Assembly: GCF_025821625.1 (NCBI RefSeq)
Contig: NZ_JACKSH010000274.1
Coordinates: forward strand, 1 to 64,000
Length of the DNA: 64,000 nucleotides
DNA from: Mycolicibacterium pyrenivorans
Lineage (GTDB): Bacteria; Actinomycetota; Actinomycetes; Mycobacteriales; Mycobacteriaceae
Direction of reading: 5' to 3'
Positions 45,401 to 53,393 of the stretch are shown here, piece by piece. Numbering within the stretch: position 1 is the stretch's first letter; the number at the start of each line of letters is the position of its first letter. Under the pieces are notes generated by a model. That model searched no databases. It saw nothing but the letters and a program-made list of their open reading frames with translations, and was not told the origin of the DNA. A program made the position numbers and the translations under genes.

Positions 45401-45597
45401 CAGGCGCGGACGCCGGGGTGTGGGCGCTGACGTCAGATGGCGCGACCAAGGTCCTCGATCTGGACCTGGGGCCCGGGGAGACGGTCAACCCCGTCACCTT
45501 CGGACCCGATGGCACGCCCTATGTGACGGTGACGGACCGGGTCGGCAACGAATACGTCACCTCGGTGAAGACGTTCACTCCGCCCACCGTGCTCTGA
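42484..45597 (+). CDS. Large secreted Ig-like/beta-propeller surface protein
   Basis: A 1037-residue exported protein. Residues 1-35 form a signal segment (RVGALAVALGIGTAVFASPGVVWA). Residues 36-180 are acidic and Ser/Asp/Glu-rich (GDDESGDDESGDGESGDDD). Two cadherin/Ig-like repeats follow (about 262-360, 362-460), each with DPDGDRLTYSG- or DFDGDTLTYSG-like calcium-type loops. Residues 470-1037 contain repeated short blades with a (G/A)PDG(T/R)-aromatic pattern, as in beta-propellers. It may act in adhesion or envelope function; unknown. TTG 42484 follows GAGGGG by 5 nt; GTG 42490 is an alternative. The N-terminal module matches the GH1 protein at 22022. Confidence 0.88.
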   Translation: MSVAKANYVGRVGALAVALGIGTAVFASPGVVWAQPSDDTSSSDSAGSSADPADRDDSPQSEGAESGASDDEAGDDESGDDESGDGESGDDDTSKPNRRSSHGSRQHDAAPERAERADRSVEAASEVHGGEPETVDDANLAETTAVTPSSTQVDDEPGAVPPNSSVSLDDIADEEAEPVDPPEPPTSNPISLLQTVFAPSTTQSSTNGPAAPIDTPLLWTIVAFTRRQFEQQKAVIEQTGAPAGTTELVEDVDNSSPVPGEVTTSDPGYFTGSISGRVTATDPDGDRLTYSGSTTNDKGRVTVLSSGRFVYTPTAAARHAAAADNATAEQKVNTFTVTITDSAGNTATQLVTLDISPTNTVPFGARARAGAGSLTTGSVIVTVSASDFDGDTLTYSGPASTDNGTLVDNGDGTFTYTPTAAAREAAGAPDAPADAKTDTLTFTVSDGHGGIRTATVAVAVTPYREASSSTPGKAAGPVVVSSNGTIYQVTYDVDPNTMLPTRTRVSILDENGQVLKTTGDIAGSPLEQALPVVRSDGSLVLTTYKPATNTSTISIVDGSGAVTTVGTVIGAPSAPLKVAPNGAVYLQTRQFASGSGDRLVRISATNSLRVYRVGKAGGTLTIAPDGSAYLVGSTPLLGTPSLLAVGPDGNSRTVSLPSGTLTPEDVVIGPDGRGYFTVAQTSFGTTVTRVYTFTGTSSTVRDIPGSPVRAEVVTADGVYQATHDASTGKSYISRITAETLETSDPIDGSVVNAISVTPDGTVYVSVRNSVTQVDSVAVVTSEGDVTTVAVPGAIVLVAPRVSASVAGHDANPNIGDQGYIAYTSAGTTYLAVLNPDGTIARTVPLPDGAVVTTPVTFAPDGTAYQVIEHLDAEGRVASEAVLALADDAVTATLPGSPLRPNYDPIQFGPDGTGFLVTVEAATFTHHILVFDQNGATVVTLDVTGPLVPQQLNDNFYQAPLAFGADGTAYATFAGADAGVWALTSDGATKVLDLDLGPGETVNPVTFGPDGTPYVTVTDRVGNEYVTSVKTFTPPTVL

Positions 45598-45602
45598 GGC
45601 GG

Positions 45603-46706
45603 CTACCGGAAATCGCCGAAGAACGCGGCGACGTCGTCGACGTAGAGCGCGGGCTGCTCAAAGGCGGCGAAGTGTCCGCCGCGCGGCATGTCCGTCCAGC
45701 GGGTGATGTTGTAGTTGGCCTCGCACCACGGCCGCGGCGAACGCAGGATCTCCTTGGGGAACGACGCGACACCGGTGGGGAGCGTGACCGGGTCGCCGCC
45801 GCTGAAGCTGCCGAAGCTCTCCCAGTACAGCCGGGCGGATGACGCGCCACTGCCGGTGGCCCAGTACATCATCACGTTGTCGAGCAGTTCGTCCCTGGTG
45901 AGGACGTTCTCGGGGTGACCGTCGCAGTCCGTCCACGACCAGAACTTCTCCACGATCCAGGCCAGTTGCCCGACGGGGGAGTCGACCAGGCCGTAGCCCA
46001 GCGTCTGCGGCCGGGTCGCCTGCTGCTTCGAGTAGCCCGAATCCCAGCGCTGGTAGTAGCCGAGGCGCTCGAGCGCCGCGGCCTCGTCGGGTGTCGGATC
46101 CCGCAGATTCTTCGGCGGACGTCCGAAAGGCATGTTGGTGTGGATGCCCACGCAGTGGCCGCGGTTGCGGCCGATCTGGGTGGTCACCGCCGCGCCCCAG
46201 TCGCCGCCCTGCGCGCCGTAACGCCGATAGCCGAGCCTGACCATCAGCTCGTCCCACGCCTCGGCGATGCGCTCGACACCCCAGCCGGTGGCCGTCGGCT
46301 TGCCGGAGAACCCGTATCCGGGTAGCGACGGGCACACCACGTCGAAACCGGCGTCGGTGAGCGGTTCGATCACCTTCGCGAACTCGACGGTCGAACCCGG
46401 CCAGCCGTGCGTGATGAGCAGCGGGAAGGCATTGCCGCGGGCGGAGCGTTGGTGGATGAAGTGGACGGGCAGCCCGTCGAGATCGGTCGTGAACTGGTCG
46501 AACCGGTTGAGTGCGGCTTCCCTTGCACGCCAGTCGTATTCGTTGGCCCAGTAGTCGGCGAGCTCCCGGGTGTAGGCCAGCGGGATGCCTTGGCTCCAGT
46601 CGTCGACACATTCGGCGTCGGGCCACCGGGTGCGCTGCAACCGGTCCTTGAGGTCGGCGAGGTCGGTCTCGGGGACGGCGATTCGGAACGGCTGGATCTG
46701 GGCCAT
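45603..46706 (-). CDS. Epoxide hydrolase (EHN-type alpha/beta hydrolase)
   Basis: A 367-residue enzyme of the microsomal-epoxide-hydrolase-like family, which opens epoxides to diols. The N-terminal EHN segment (about 1-85) is present, then the oxyanion motif HGWPGS (100-105), the nucleophile Asp169 in YGAQGGDWGAAV and the catalytic His345 in MPRGGHFAAFE. ATG 46706 (MAQIQPFRIAVPE). The stop is 5 bp from the convergent Ig-protein stop. It is divergent from the next gene with only 25 bp between start codons. Confidence 0.92.
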   Translation of the reverse strand: MAQIQPFRIAVPETDLADLKDRLQRTRWPDAECVDDWSQGIPLAYTRELADYWANEYDWRAREAALNRFDQFTTDLDGLPVHFIHQRSARGNAFPLLITHGWPGSTVEFAKVIEPLTDAGFDVVCPSLPGYGFSGKPTATGWGVERIAEAWDELMVRLGYRRYGAQGGDWGAAVTTQIGRNRGHCVGIHTNMPFGRPPKNLRDPTPDEAAALERLGYYQRWDSGYSKQQATRPQTLGYGLVDSPVGQLAWIVEKFWSWTDCDGHPENVLTRDELLDNVMMYWATGSGASSARLYWESFGSFSGGDPVTLPTGVASFPKEILRSPRPWCEANYNITRWTDMPRGGHFAAFEQPALYVDDVAAFFGDFR

Positions 46707-46731
46707 GGTCCGTTCAGGATAATCAACAGGC

Positions 46732-47178
46732 GTGAGCACCCCGATTCTGGTTCTGATCGCCGTCACGACCCTTGCCGCGTGCATCTCGCTGGGCGGTGCG
46801 CTCTACGAGGCGCTCGTCGTCGACCCGTACTGGCCCAAGCGGCCCGGCATCATCCAGACGCACAACGGTGGCATCTCGCGGGTGCGGTTCTGGCTGCCCG
46901 TGCACACGCTGTTCGAGGTGCTGCTCGTCGTGACGCTGGTCCTCACGTGGGGCGACGCGAACGTCGGCACCGCGCTACTGGTGGCGTTGGTGAGCCACGC
47001 CGTGATGCGGATCTGGTCGGTGTTCGACCTCATCCCGAAGGCGGCCGAGTTCGAGAGGAAGGACCCCGCCGAGGTCGACGAGGCGGCGGCGCGACGATGG
47101 ATCCGGCGCAGCCTGCTGCGGCTGCCGCTGATGCTCGTGACCTGCGCGGCGATGCTGGGGGCGCTCGCGGCGGGGTGA
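46732..47178 (+). CDS. Small membrane protein, DUF1772-like
   Basis: A 148-residue protein with four hydrophobic segments (about 5-25, 52-72, 80-98, 128-147) and a conserved FWLPVHTLFEVLLVVTLVLTW core; resembles DUF1772-type proteins. The GTG at 46732 is 25 bp from the divergent epoxide hydrolase start, so at least one of the two must have a very short leader or be leaderless. Function unknown. Confidence 0.75.
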   Translation: MSTPILVLIAVTTLAACISLGGALYEALVVDPYWPKRPGIIQTHNGGISRVRFWLPVHTLFEVLLVVTLVLTWGDANVGTALLVALVSHAVMRIWSVFDLIPKAAEFERKDPAEVDEAAARRWIRRSLLRLPLMLVTCAAMLGALAAG

Positions 47179-47228
47179 AACCATCGAGTGAGTTGGCTGG
47201 GCCGGAAACGGTCCGGCCACTTCGCCTT

Positions 47229-47948
47229 TCAGGCCTCGATCTCGCCGATGACCTTGCTCTCGATCGCGGCACGCGTCACGGCGGGCAGCACGATCAGGCC
47301 GTCGAGCTCGCGCCGCGCCCTGCCGTACGCGTTACGCCGCTCCTGCGGGGTGGCCGCGTCGTCGGAGGCCAATCGCAGCAGGCTCGAAGCGCGGGCCAGC
47401 CGCTCCTGGTCCTCGGATGAGAAGTCGCTGCGCCGCCGCCGCACGGCCTCGGCCTCCGCGACGTCGAAGGCCCCGACATAGTCGGCGACGGCGTCGCGGT
47501 ATTCGAGCTGGGCGTCCCGATCGGACAGGATGTCCTCGACGCCGGCGGGCCGCAACAGGTCGGCGCGGCTCTTGGCCTTGTGGAAGCCGAGCGTCAGCGG
47601 GTCCCGCACGTCGGTCATCAGCGGGAAGTCGAGCAGCTTGGCCACGTCGATCTCGTAGGACAGCCAGCGTGTGTCCGTCGCGTCGTGGCGCGCCAGCACC
47701 TTGGTCATCTCGCGCCGGTTGACTTCCGAGTTGGTCTGTCCCGCGGCCTTCGCTTCCGCCTGTTTCGCCGCTGCAGCGGCGGTCGCGAGCGCGACCTTGG
47801 TCTCCTGTTTGATCCGGTAGCGCTCGAGGCGGCGCTGCGCGCGTCGCTCGTTGGCTGCCGCGACCCCCTTGGCCGCGCCGCCGATCACGCCACCGAGCGG
47901 AAAGATCAGCCACCAGAAGTTCCCGGCGAAGTTCAGCAGGGCTTCCAC
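47229..47948 (-). CDS. Hypothetical protein with N-terminal membrane helix and coiled coil
   Basis: A 239-residue protein: one hydrophobic helix (about 7-26), a long basic Ala/Gln/Arg-rich coiled-coil segment (about 35-80) and a helical C-terminal domain. The GTG at 47948 is chosen because the membrane helix starts there. No catalytic motif is seen. It is divergent from the 98-residue membrane protein with a 56-bp gap. Not recognised. Confidence 0.7.
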   Translation of the reverse strand: MEALLNFAGNFWWLIFPLGGVIGGAAKGVAAANERRAQRRLERYRIKQETKVALATAAAAAKQAEAKAAGQTNSEVNRREMTKVLARHDATDTRWLSYEIDVAKLLDFPLMTDVRDPLTLGFHKAKSRADLLRPAGVEDILSDRDAQLEYRDAVADYVGAFDVAEAEAVRRRRSDFSSEDQERLARASSLLRLASDDAATPQERRNAYGRARRELDGLIVLPAVTRAAIESKVIGEIEA

Positions 47949-48004
47949 ATCCCCAGAATGCCATCGCCTGCTCACGCCGGCGGATCGGCACGAATAATGG
48001 AGCG

Positions 48005-48301
48005 ATGGGTGACCCGACAGCCGCAGCGCCGACCAATGGAAGGAACAGCCAGCGACGTCTGGTCGACTTCGCTGGCACCGTGTTCTTCCTCCTGCTGCAG
48101 GCAGCCGTCTTCCGGGCGACGTTGTTCCTGGCAGGCGGCTCGGTCGAGCTGACGTTCTACGGCGGGATGGCGCTGCTGCTCATCAGCCTGGGCCTGTGTA
48201 TCTGGCGGCTGGCACGGGTGCGGCCGGCCGCGATCTTCGCGCTCGCCGGGCTGGCGCTGCAGCTCGGTCTCAGCGGGCTCGCCTATCTGATGGCGTCCTG
48301 A
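48005..48301 (+). CDS. Small hypothetical membrane protein
   Basis: A 98-residue protein with three hydrophobic segments (about 22-40, 45-63, 72-95). The ATG at 48005 is the obvious start (MGDPTAAAPTNGRNSQRR). No homology recognised. The next 81 bp before accD3's stop contain nothing clear. Confidence 0.65.
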   Translation: MGDPTAAAPTNGRNSQRRLVDFAGTVFFLLLQAAVFRATLFLAGGSVELTFYGGMALLLISLGLCIWRLARVRPAAIFALAGLALQLGLSGLAYLMAS

Positions 48302-48382
48302 ACTACGCCATGCCGCCCCCATCGAGGCCGCGGTGAGGGCGCCCGCCACTCGAAGTTCTTCGCCGTCAGCGCAGTGTGAACG

Positions 48383-49861
48383 TCACAGGCCAGTCAGCCC
48401 GATGCGGCGGTAGCGCTCGAACCTTGCCGCCAGTCGCCGCTCGTCGGGCACCGACCGCAGCCGGTGCAGCTCGTCGGCGATGGTGGCCGACAGCCGATGG
48501 GTGAACTCCTCGGGCTCGTCGGCGGCATCGGGGTGCTCGGCCACGATCGCGTCGACGATGCCGTTGCGCAGCAGATCGGCTGACCGGATGCCTTGGGCGG
48601 CAGCTAGTTCCGGTGCGTGGTCGAGGTCGCGGAACACGATCGCGCTGGCCCCCTCGGGCGGCAGCGGTGCCAGCCAGCCGTGCAGCGCGGCCAGCACCCG
48701 GTCAGCGGGCACCATCGCCAGGGCGGGCCCGCCGCTGCCCTGTCCGAGCAGCACCGACACCGTGGGGGTGTCCAGCGTGACGAGGTCGGCGAGGCAGCGC
48801 GCGATCTCCCCGGCCAGCCCGCCCTGCTCCGCCTCGGTGGACAGTGCCGGTCCCGCGGTGTCGATGACGAGGACGAGCGGCAGCTTCAGCCCAGCGGCCA
48901 GTGCCATCCCTCGGCGGGCCTCCCGCAGCGCGGCCGGACCCACCAGGCCACCCACCACCCGCTGCTGGCCGAGGACCACCGCCGGTTGCCCGCCGAATCT
49001 CGCCAACGCCAGGACGGTCGTCGCGGCCTCGCCGAACCCGGTCCCCGACAGCAGGACCCGCTCGGTGGTGCCGTGCCGCAACAGGTAGCCGACGCCGGGG
49101 CGGTCGGGCCGGCGCGAGGTCTCCACCGACTCCCACGCGGGGATGTCGGGAAGGGGTTCGGGTTCAGGGGCCGGCGGCGGAACCCCCGGCGCGTCGGAGA
49201 CGACCTTGAGCGTGCGATCCAGGGTGGAGCGCAGCACGTCGAGTGGCACCACGGCGTCGATCACGCCGTGGCGCTGCAGGTTCTCCGCGGTCTGGACACC
49301 GGACGGGAAGGGCTCGCCGTAGAGGTGCTCGTAGACCCGTGGTCCGAGGAACCCGATGAGGGCCCCCGGTTCTGCGGCGGTGACGTGGCCCAGCGATCCC
49401 CACGACGCGAACACGCCACCGGTGGTGGGGTGGCGCAGATAGACCAGGTAGGGCAGGTGGGCCTGCTTGTGCAGTTCGACCGCGGCGGCGATCTTGACCA
49501 TCTGCAGGAACGCCACCGTGCCTTCCTGCATGCGGGTGCCGCCGGAACTCGGCGACGCGAGCAGCGGCAGTCCCTCGGCGGTGGCCCGGCGCACCGCCGC
49601 GGTGATGCGTTCGGCGGCAGCGACGCCGATCGACCCCGCCAGGAAGTCGAACTCGCAGGCCACCAGCGCCACCCGGCGGCCGAAGACCCGACCCTCGCCG
49701 GTCACCACGGACTCGTCGAGACCGGTCGCGGCCGCGGCGGCATCCAGTTCCCTGCGGTATGCGTCGCTGGTGGGGATGTCCAGCGGCGGCCCGTCCCAGC
49801 TGAGGAAGGACCCTTCGTCCAGCAATGCGTCGCGCAGCGCCAGGGCGCCGATCCGGCTCAC
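48383..49861 (-). CDS. accD3: Acetyl/propionyl-CoA carboxyltransferase beta subunit AccD3
   Basis: A 492-residue carboxyltransferase of the crotonase-superfamily type, with two lobes: residues 1-230 (SFLSWDGPPLDIPTSD, GSIGVAAAERITAA, SPSSGGTRMQEGTVAF binding CoA) and 250-492 (LSGTGFGEAATTVLALARFGGQPAVVLGQQR, LPLVLVIDTAGPALSTEAEQGG). Such enzymes transfer carboxyl groups from biotin to acyl-CoAs for mycobacterial lipid synthesis. AccD3's own acyl-CoA substrate is unknown. GTG at 49861; divergent from echA6 with 37 bp between. Synteny with Rv0904c. Confidence 0.9.
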   Translation of the reverse strand: MSRIGALALRDALLDEGSFLSWDGPPLDIPTSDAYRRELDAAAAATGLDESVVTGEGRVFGRRVALVACEFDFLAGSIGVAAAERITAAVRRATAEGLPLLASPSSGGTRMQEGTVAFLQMVKIAAAVELHKQAHLPYLVYLRHPTTGGVFASWGSLGHVTAAEPGALIGFLGPRVYEHLYGEPFPSGVQTAENLQRHGVIDAVVPLDVLRSTLDRTLKVVSDAPGVPPPAPEPEPLPDIPAWESVETSRRPDRPGVGYLLRHGTTERVLLSGTGFGEAATTVLALARFGGQPAVVLGQQRVVGGLVGPAALREARRGMALAAGLKLPLVLVIDTAGPALSTEAEQGGLAGEIARCLADLVTLDTPTVSVLLGQGSGGPALAMVPADRVLAALHGWLAPLPPEGASAIVFRDLDHAPELAAAQGIRSADLLRNGIVDAIVAEHPDAADEPEEFTHRLSATIADELHRLRSVPDERRLAARFERYRRIGLTGL

Positions 49862-49898
49862 AGGGAAAGGGTAGTCAGCGTTTCACTAAGGTGGAGCC

Positions 49899-50633
49899 AT
49901 GATTGGTGTCACCCGGGACGGCCACGTGATGACGTTGGAGATGCAGCGGGCTGACCGCCGCAACGCGCTGAACAGCGAACTCGTCGACAGCCTGCGGGAA
50001 GTGATCGAGAAGGCTGCCGCCGAGGACGTCCGTGCGATCGTCCTCACCGGCCAGGGCCACGTCTTCAGTTCCGGCGCGGACCTGTCCGGCGGCCAGGGCG
50101 TCGCCGATGAACTGCCCGACAAGGCCAGGGCGCTGAACCTGGCGATCGATTCCGCGCCGGTCCCGGTCATCGGCGCGGTCAACGGCCCGGCGATCGGCGC
50201 CGGGGTCATCCTCTCGATGATCTGCGACCTGCGCGTCGTGGCGCCGGAAGCCTATTTCCAGTTCCCCGTCGCGAAGTACGGCATCGCGCTGGACAACTGG
50301 AGTATCCGCAGGCTGACGTCGCTGGTCGGGGCGGGCCGGGCGCGAGGCATGCTGCTCGGCGCCGAACGGCTGACCGCCGAGGTGGCGCTGCAGACCGGGA
50401 TGGCCAACAGGATCGGCACCTTGGCCGACGCCCAGGCGTGGGCGCAGGAGATCGCTGGGTTCGCGCCGCTGGCCCTGCAGCACGCCAAGCGGGTGCTCAA
50501 CGACGACGGCGCCTACGAGGATCCCTGGCCCGCGCACCGGGAGCTGTTCGACCGGGCATGGTCCAGTCAGGACATCATCGAGGCGCAGGTGGCGCGCATC
50601 GAGAAGCGGCCGCCCCGGTTCCAGGGCGCCTGA
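49899..50633 (+). CDS. echA6: Enoyl-CoA hydratase-like protein EchA6
   Basis: A 244-residue crotonase-fold protein, almost collinear with Rv0905. Family blocks: MQRADRRNALNSELVDSL, the oxyanion loop GHVFSSGADLSGG and NGPAIGAGVILSMICDLRVVAP. From memory, EchA6 lacks the usual hydratase glutamates and serves as a fatty-acid carrier feeding mycolic acid synthesis at the MmpL3 complex, a drug target. ATG 49899. Its stop (TGA) overlaps the MBL gene start as TGATG at 50631-50635. Confidence 0.92.
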   Translation: MIGVTRDGHVMTLEMQRADRRNALNSELVDSLREVIEKAAAEDVRAIVLTGQGHVFSSGADLSGGQGVADELPDKARALNLAIDSAPVPVIGAVNGPAIGAGVILSMICDLRVVAPEAYFQFPVAKYGIALDNWSIRRLTSLVGAGRARGMLLGAERLTAEVALQTGMANRIGTLADAQAWAQEIAGFAPLALQHAKRVLNDDGAYEDPWPAHRELFDRAWSSQDIIEAQVARIEKRPPRFQGA

Positions 50634-51748
50634 TGGCGGTGCGGGCGGCGCTTCGGTTCGGCTTCGGCACGGCGTCGTTGCTTGCCGGCGGGTGGGTGCT
50701 GCGCGCGCTGCACGGCACGCCGGCCTCGCTGGGCGCCACCCCGGCCGAGATCGCACAAGTGGCCAGACGGTCGCCGCACTACCGCGACGGGGTGTTCGCC
50801 AACCTGGAGCCGCCGTCCGGAATCACGATGGACCGCGAGCTGCAGCGCATGCTGCTGCGCGACCTCGCCAACATGGGCTCGCTGGGCAAGCCGCCCGGTC
50901 CCGTCCCGCTGGCCGACGAGCCCGGCGCGGACATCACGGCATCTCGGGCGGCGGCCCGCTGGTACGGACACTCGAGTGCGTTGATCGAGGTCGACGGCTA
51001 CCGGGTACTGGCCGACCCGGTCTGGAGCCGGCGCTGCTCGCCGTCGCGATCGGTAGGCCCCCAGCGGATGCACGAGGTGCCGCTGCAGCTGGAGGCGCTG
51101 CCCGCCGTGGACGCGGTGCTGATCAGCCACGACCACTACGACCACCTCGACATCGACACGATCGTGGCGCTGGCCCGTACCCAGCGCGCTCCGTTCGTGG
51201 TGCCGCTGGGTATCGGCGCGCACCTACGTAAGTGGGGGATACCGGAGGGCCGGATCGTCGAGCTCGACTGGCACGAGAGCCACCGGATCGGCGATCTGAC
51301 GCTGATCTGCACGCCGGCACGGCATTTCTCCGGCCGGTTGTTCGCCAGGGACACCACGCTGTGGGCATCGTGGGTGGTGGCAGGGCCGACGCACCGCGCG
51401 TTCTTCGGCGGGGACACCGGCTACACCAAGAGCTTCGCCGAGATCGGCGCCGAGCACGGGCCGTTCGATCTGACGCTGCTGCCGATCGGTGCCTACCACC
51501 CGGCGTTCGCCGACGTCCATATGAATCCCGAGGATGCGGTGCGGGCCCACCTCGACATGGCCGACAGGGACAGCGGCGTGATGGTGCCCATCCACTGGGC
51601 CACGTTCCGACTGGCGCCGCACCCGTGGGCGGAGCCCGCGGAGCGCCTGGTCGCCGCCGCGGACACCGAGCGCGTGCGCATCGCGGTGCCGATCCCGGGC
51701 GGGCGGGTCGACAACGAGTCGGTGTTCGACCCGTGGTGGCGCCTGTAG
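50633..51748 (+). CDS. Metallo-beta-lactamase-fold hydrolase, NAPE-PLD-like (Rv0906)
   Basis: A 371-residue protein with a short hydrophobic N-terminus (about 8-25) and an MBL fold. The metal motif HDHYDH is at 166-171; further ligands follow at CTPARHFSGRLF, FFGGDTGYT and MVPIHWATF. The overall pattern resembles N-acyl-phosphatidylethanolamine phospholipase D-like/UlaG proteins. The substrate is unknown. The ATG overlaps the echA6 stop, so it is part of that operon. Confidence 0.88.
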   Translation: MAVRAALRFGFGTASLLAGGWVLRALHGTPASLGATPAEIAQVARRSPHYRDGVFANLEPPSGITMDRELQRMLLRDLANMGSLGKPPGPVPLADEPGADITASRAAARWYGHSSALIEVDGYRVLADPVWSRRCSPSRSVGPQRMHEVPLQLEALPAVDAVLISHDHYDHLDIDTIVALARTQRAPFVVPLGIGAHLRKWGIPEGRIVELDWHESHRIGDLTLICTPARHFSGRLFARDTTLWASWVVAGPTHRAFFGGDTGYTKSFAEIGAEHGPFDLTLLPIGAYHPAFADVHMNPEDAVRAHLDMADRDSGVMVPIHWATFRLAPHPWAEPAERLVAAADTERVRIAVPIPGGRVDNESVFDPWWRL

Positions 51749-51776
51749 GCGGCCCCGACACGTTACGGTGCTGACC

Positions 51777-53393
51777 ATGAACCCACCGGCCCGGCTGGCC
51801 GTGCTCGCGTCACTGGTCGCGCTGCTGGCAGGCTGCGGTGCCGACCCTGCCGAACCCGCCGACTCCACGACGTCCACCACGACGACACAGGAAAGCCAGG
51901 CCTCCGAGGTCCCGCCGCCCCTGGTGCCCGCGATGCCCCTGCCCGAGAACGCGGTGCCCAACGCCGTCGCGCGCCTCGACGGCATGGTCGCCGACCTGAT
52001 GACGAAGACGGGGCTGCCCGGTATGGCCGTCGCTGTCGTGCACGGTGGAGAAACGGTCTACGCCAAGGGCTTCGGCGTCAAGGATGTGCGCAACGGCGAC
52101 GACCCGGATGACGCGGACAACAAAGTGAACCCGGACACCGTGTTCCAGCTGGCGTCGATGTCGAAGCCGCTGGGCGCCACCGTCATCGCCCACCAGGTCG
52201 GTGAGGGGGTGATCAGCTGGGACACCCCGATCGTCGACAAGCTGCCCTGGTTCGCGCTGTCCGACCCCGCCGTCACGAAGATGGTCACCGTCGGCGACAT
52301 GTACTCGCACCGCTCCGGCCTGCCCGACCACGCCGGTGACCTGCTGGAGGATCTCGGTTTCGACCGGCGCCAAGTGCTGGACAAGCTGCGTGACTATCCG
52401 CTTGATCCGTTCCGGATCTCCTACGCCTACACCAACTTCGGGCTGACCGCCGGTGCGGAGGCGGTGGCGTTCGCGTCGGGCAGATCGTGGGAGGACCTCA
52501 GCCGCGACGTGCTGTACGGGCCCTTGGGGATGTCGTCGACCAGTTCACGCTTCGACGAGTACGTGGCCCGTGCCGACCGCGCCGTCGGTCACATCCACGT
52601 CGACGGAAGCTACCAGCCCGACTACGTGCGTGACCCGCAGGGCGAAGCGCCCGCCGGTGGCGCCAGCAGTTCCGTCAACGACCTGACGAAGTGGCTGTCC
52701 ATGATGCTCGCGAACGGCAGCCACGACGGAAAGCAGATCGTCGACCCCAAAGCCCTGCTGCCCGCGCTCACCCCCCAGATCGTTTCGGACCGCGCGTCCG
52801 AGCCGGCCATGAGGTCGGGCTTCTACGGCTACGGCTTCAACGTGGGGACGACGTCGGCGGGCCGCCAGCAGTTGAGCCACTCGGGCGCCTTCGAGTTGGG
52901 CGCGGGAACGAATTTCCTGATGCTGCCGTCGGCCGACGTGGCGATCGTCGTACTGACCAACGCCACCCCGTCCGGAGCGCCGGAGACGCTGACCGCGCAG
53001 TTCGCCGACCTCGTCCAGTACGGCGAGGTGCGGGAGGACTGGTGGACGCTCTACCACCGCGCCTTCGAGCAGATGGAACAACCGGTCGGTTCACTCGTCG
53101 GTCAGCAGCCGCCGGCCGACCCCGCGCCGCCCGCCCCGTTGGCGAGCTATGTCGGCGTGTACACCAACGACTTCTGGGGCCCCGCGCGCGTGAACGAGCG
53201 TGACGGCGGCCTGCAGCTCGCGCTGGGCTCCACGCTGACCGTGCCCCTCACCCATTGGGACGGCGACGTGTTCACCTTCAAGTTCGTCACCGAGAACGCG
53301 CCCCCTGGAACGATTTCGAAGGCGACCTTCGACGGTGACGAGCTGACGCTGGAGTATTACGACGAAGAGGGGAAGGGCACGTTCGCCCGATGA
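51777..53393 (+). CDS. Beta-lactamase-family lipoprotein (serine hydrolase), Rv0907-like
   Basis: A 538-residue lipoprotein. The lipobox LLAGC is at about 18-22, followed by a Thr/Ser-rich linker. The class C beta-lactamase/DD-peptidase-like domain (about 55-400) has the nucleophile motif SMSK (127-130), a Tyr-containing YAYTNFG and the third motif HSG. The final 120 residues form a separate beta-rich domain (VGVYTNDFWGPARVNERDG). Most such mycobacterial proteins are esterases or peptidoglycan-related. ATG 51777 preferred; GTG 51768 is possible. ATGA overlaps ctpE. Confidence 0.87.
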   Translation: MNPPARLAVLASLVALLAGCGADPAEPADSTTSTTTTQESQASEVPPPLVPAMPLPENAVPNAVARLDGMVADLMTKTGLPGMAVAVVHGGETVYAKGFGVKDVRNGDDPDDADNKVNPDTVFQLASMSKPLGATVIAHQVGEGVISWDTPIVDKLPWFALSDPAVTKMVTVGDMYSHRSGLPDHAGDLLEDLGFDRRQVLDKLRDYPLDPFRISYAYTNFGLTAGAEAVAFASGRSWEDLSRDVLYGPLGMSSTSSRFDEYVARADRAVGHIHVDGSYQPDYVRDPQGEAPAGGASSSVNDLTKWLSMMLANGSHDGKQIVDPKALLPALTPQIVSDRASEPAMRSGFYGYGFNVGTTSAGRQQLSHSGAFELGAGTNFLMLPSADVAIVVLTNATPSGAPETLTAQFADLVQYGEVREDWWTLYHRAFEQMEQPVGSLVGQQPPADPAPPAPLASYVGVYTNDFWGPARVNERDGGLQLALGSTLTVPLTHWDGDVFTFKFVTENAPPGTISKATFDGDELTLEYYDEEGKGTFAR

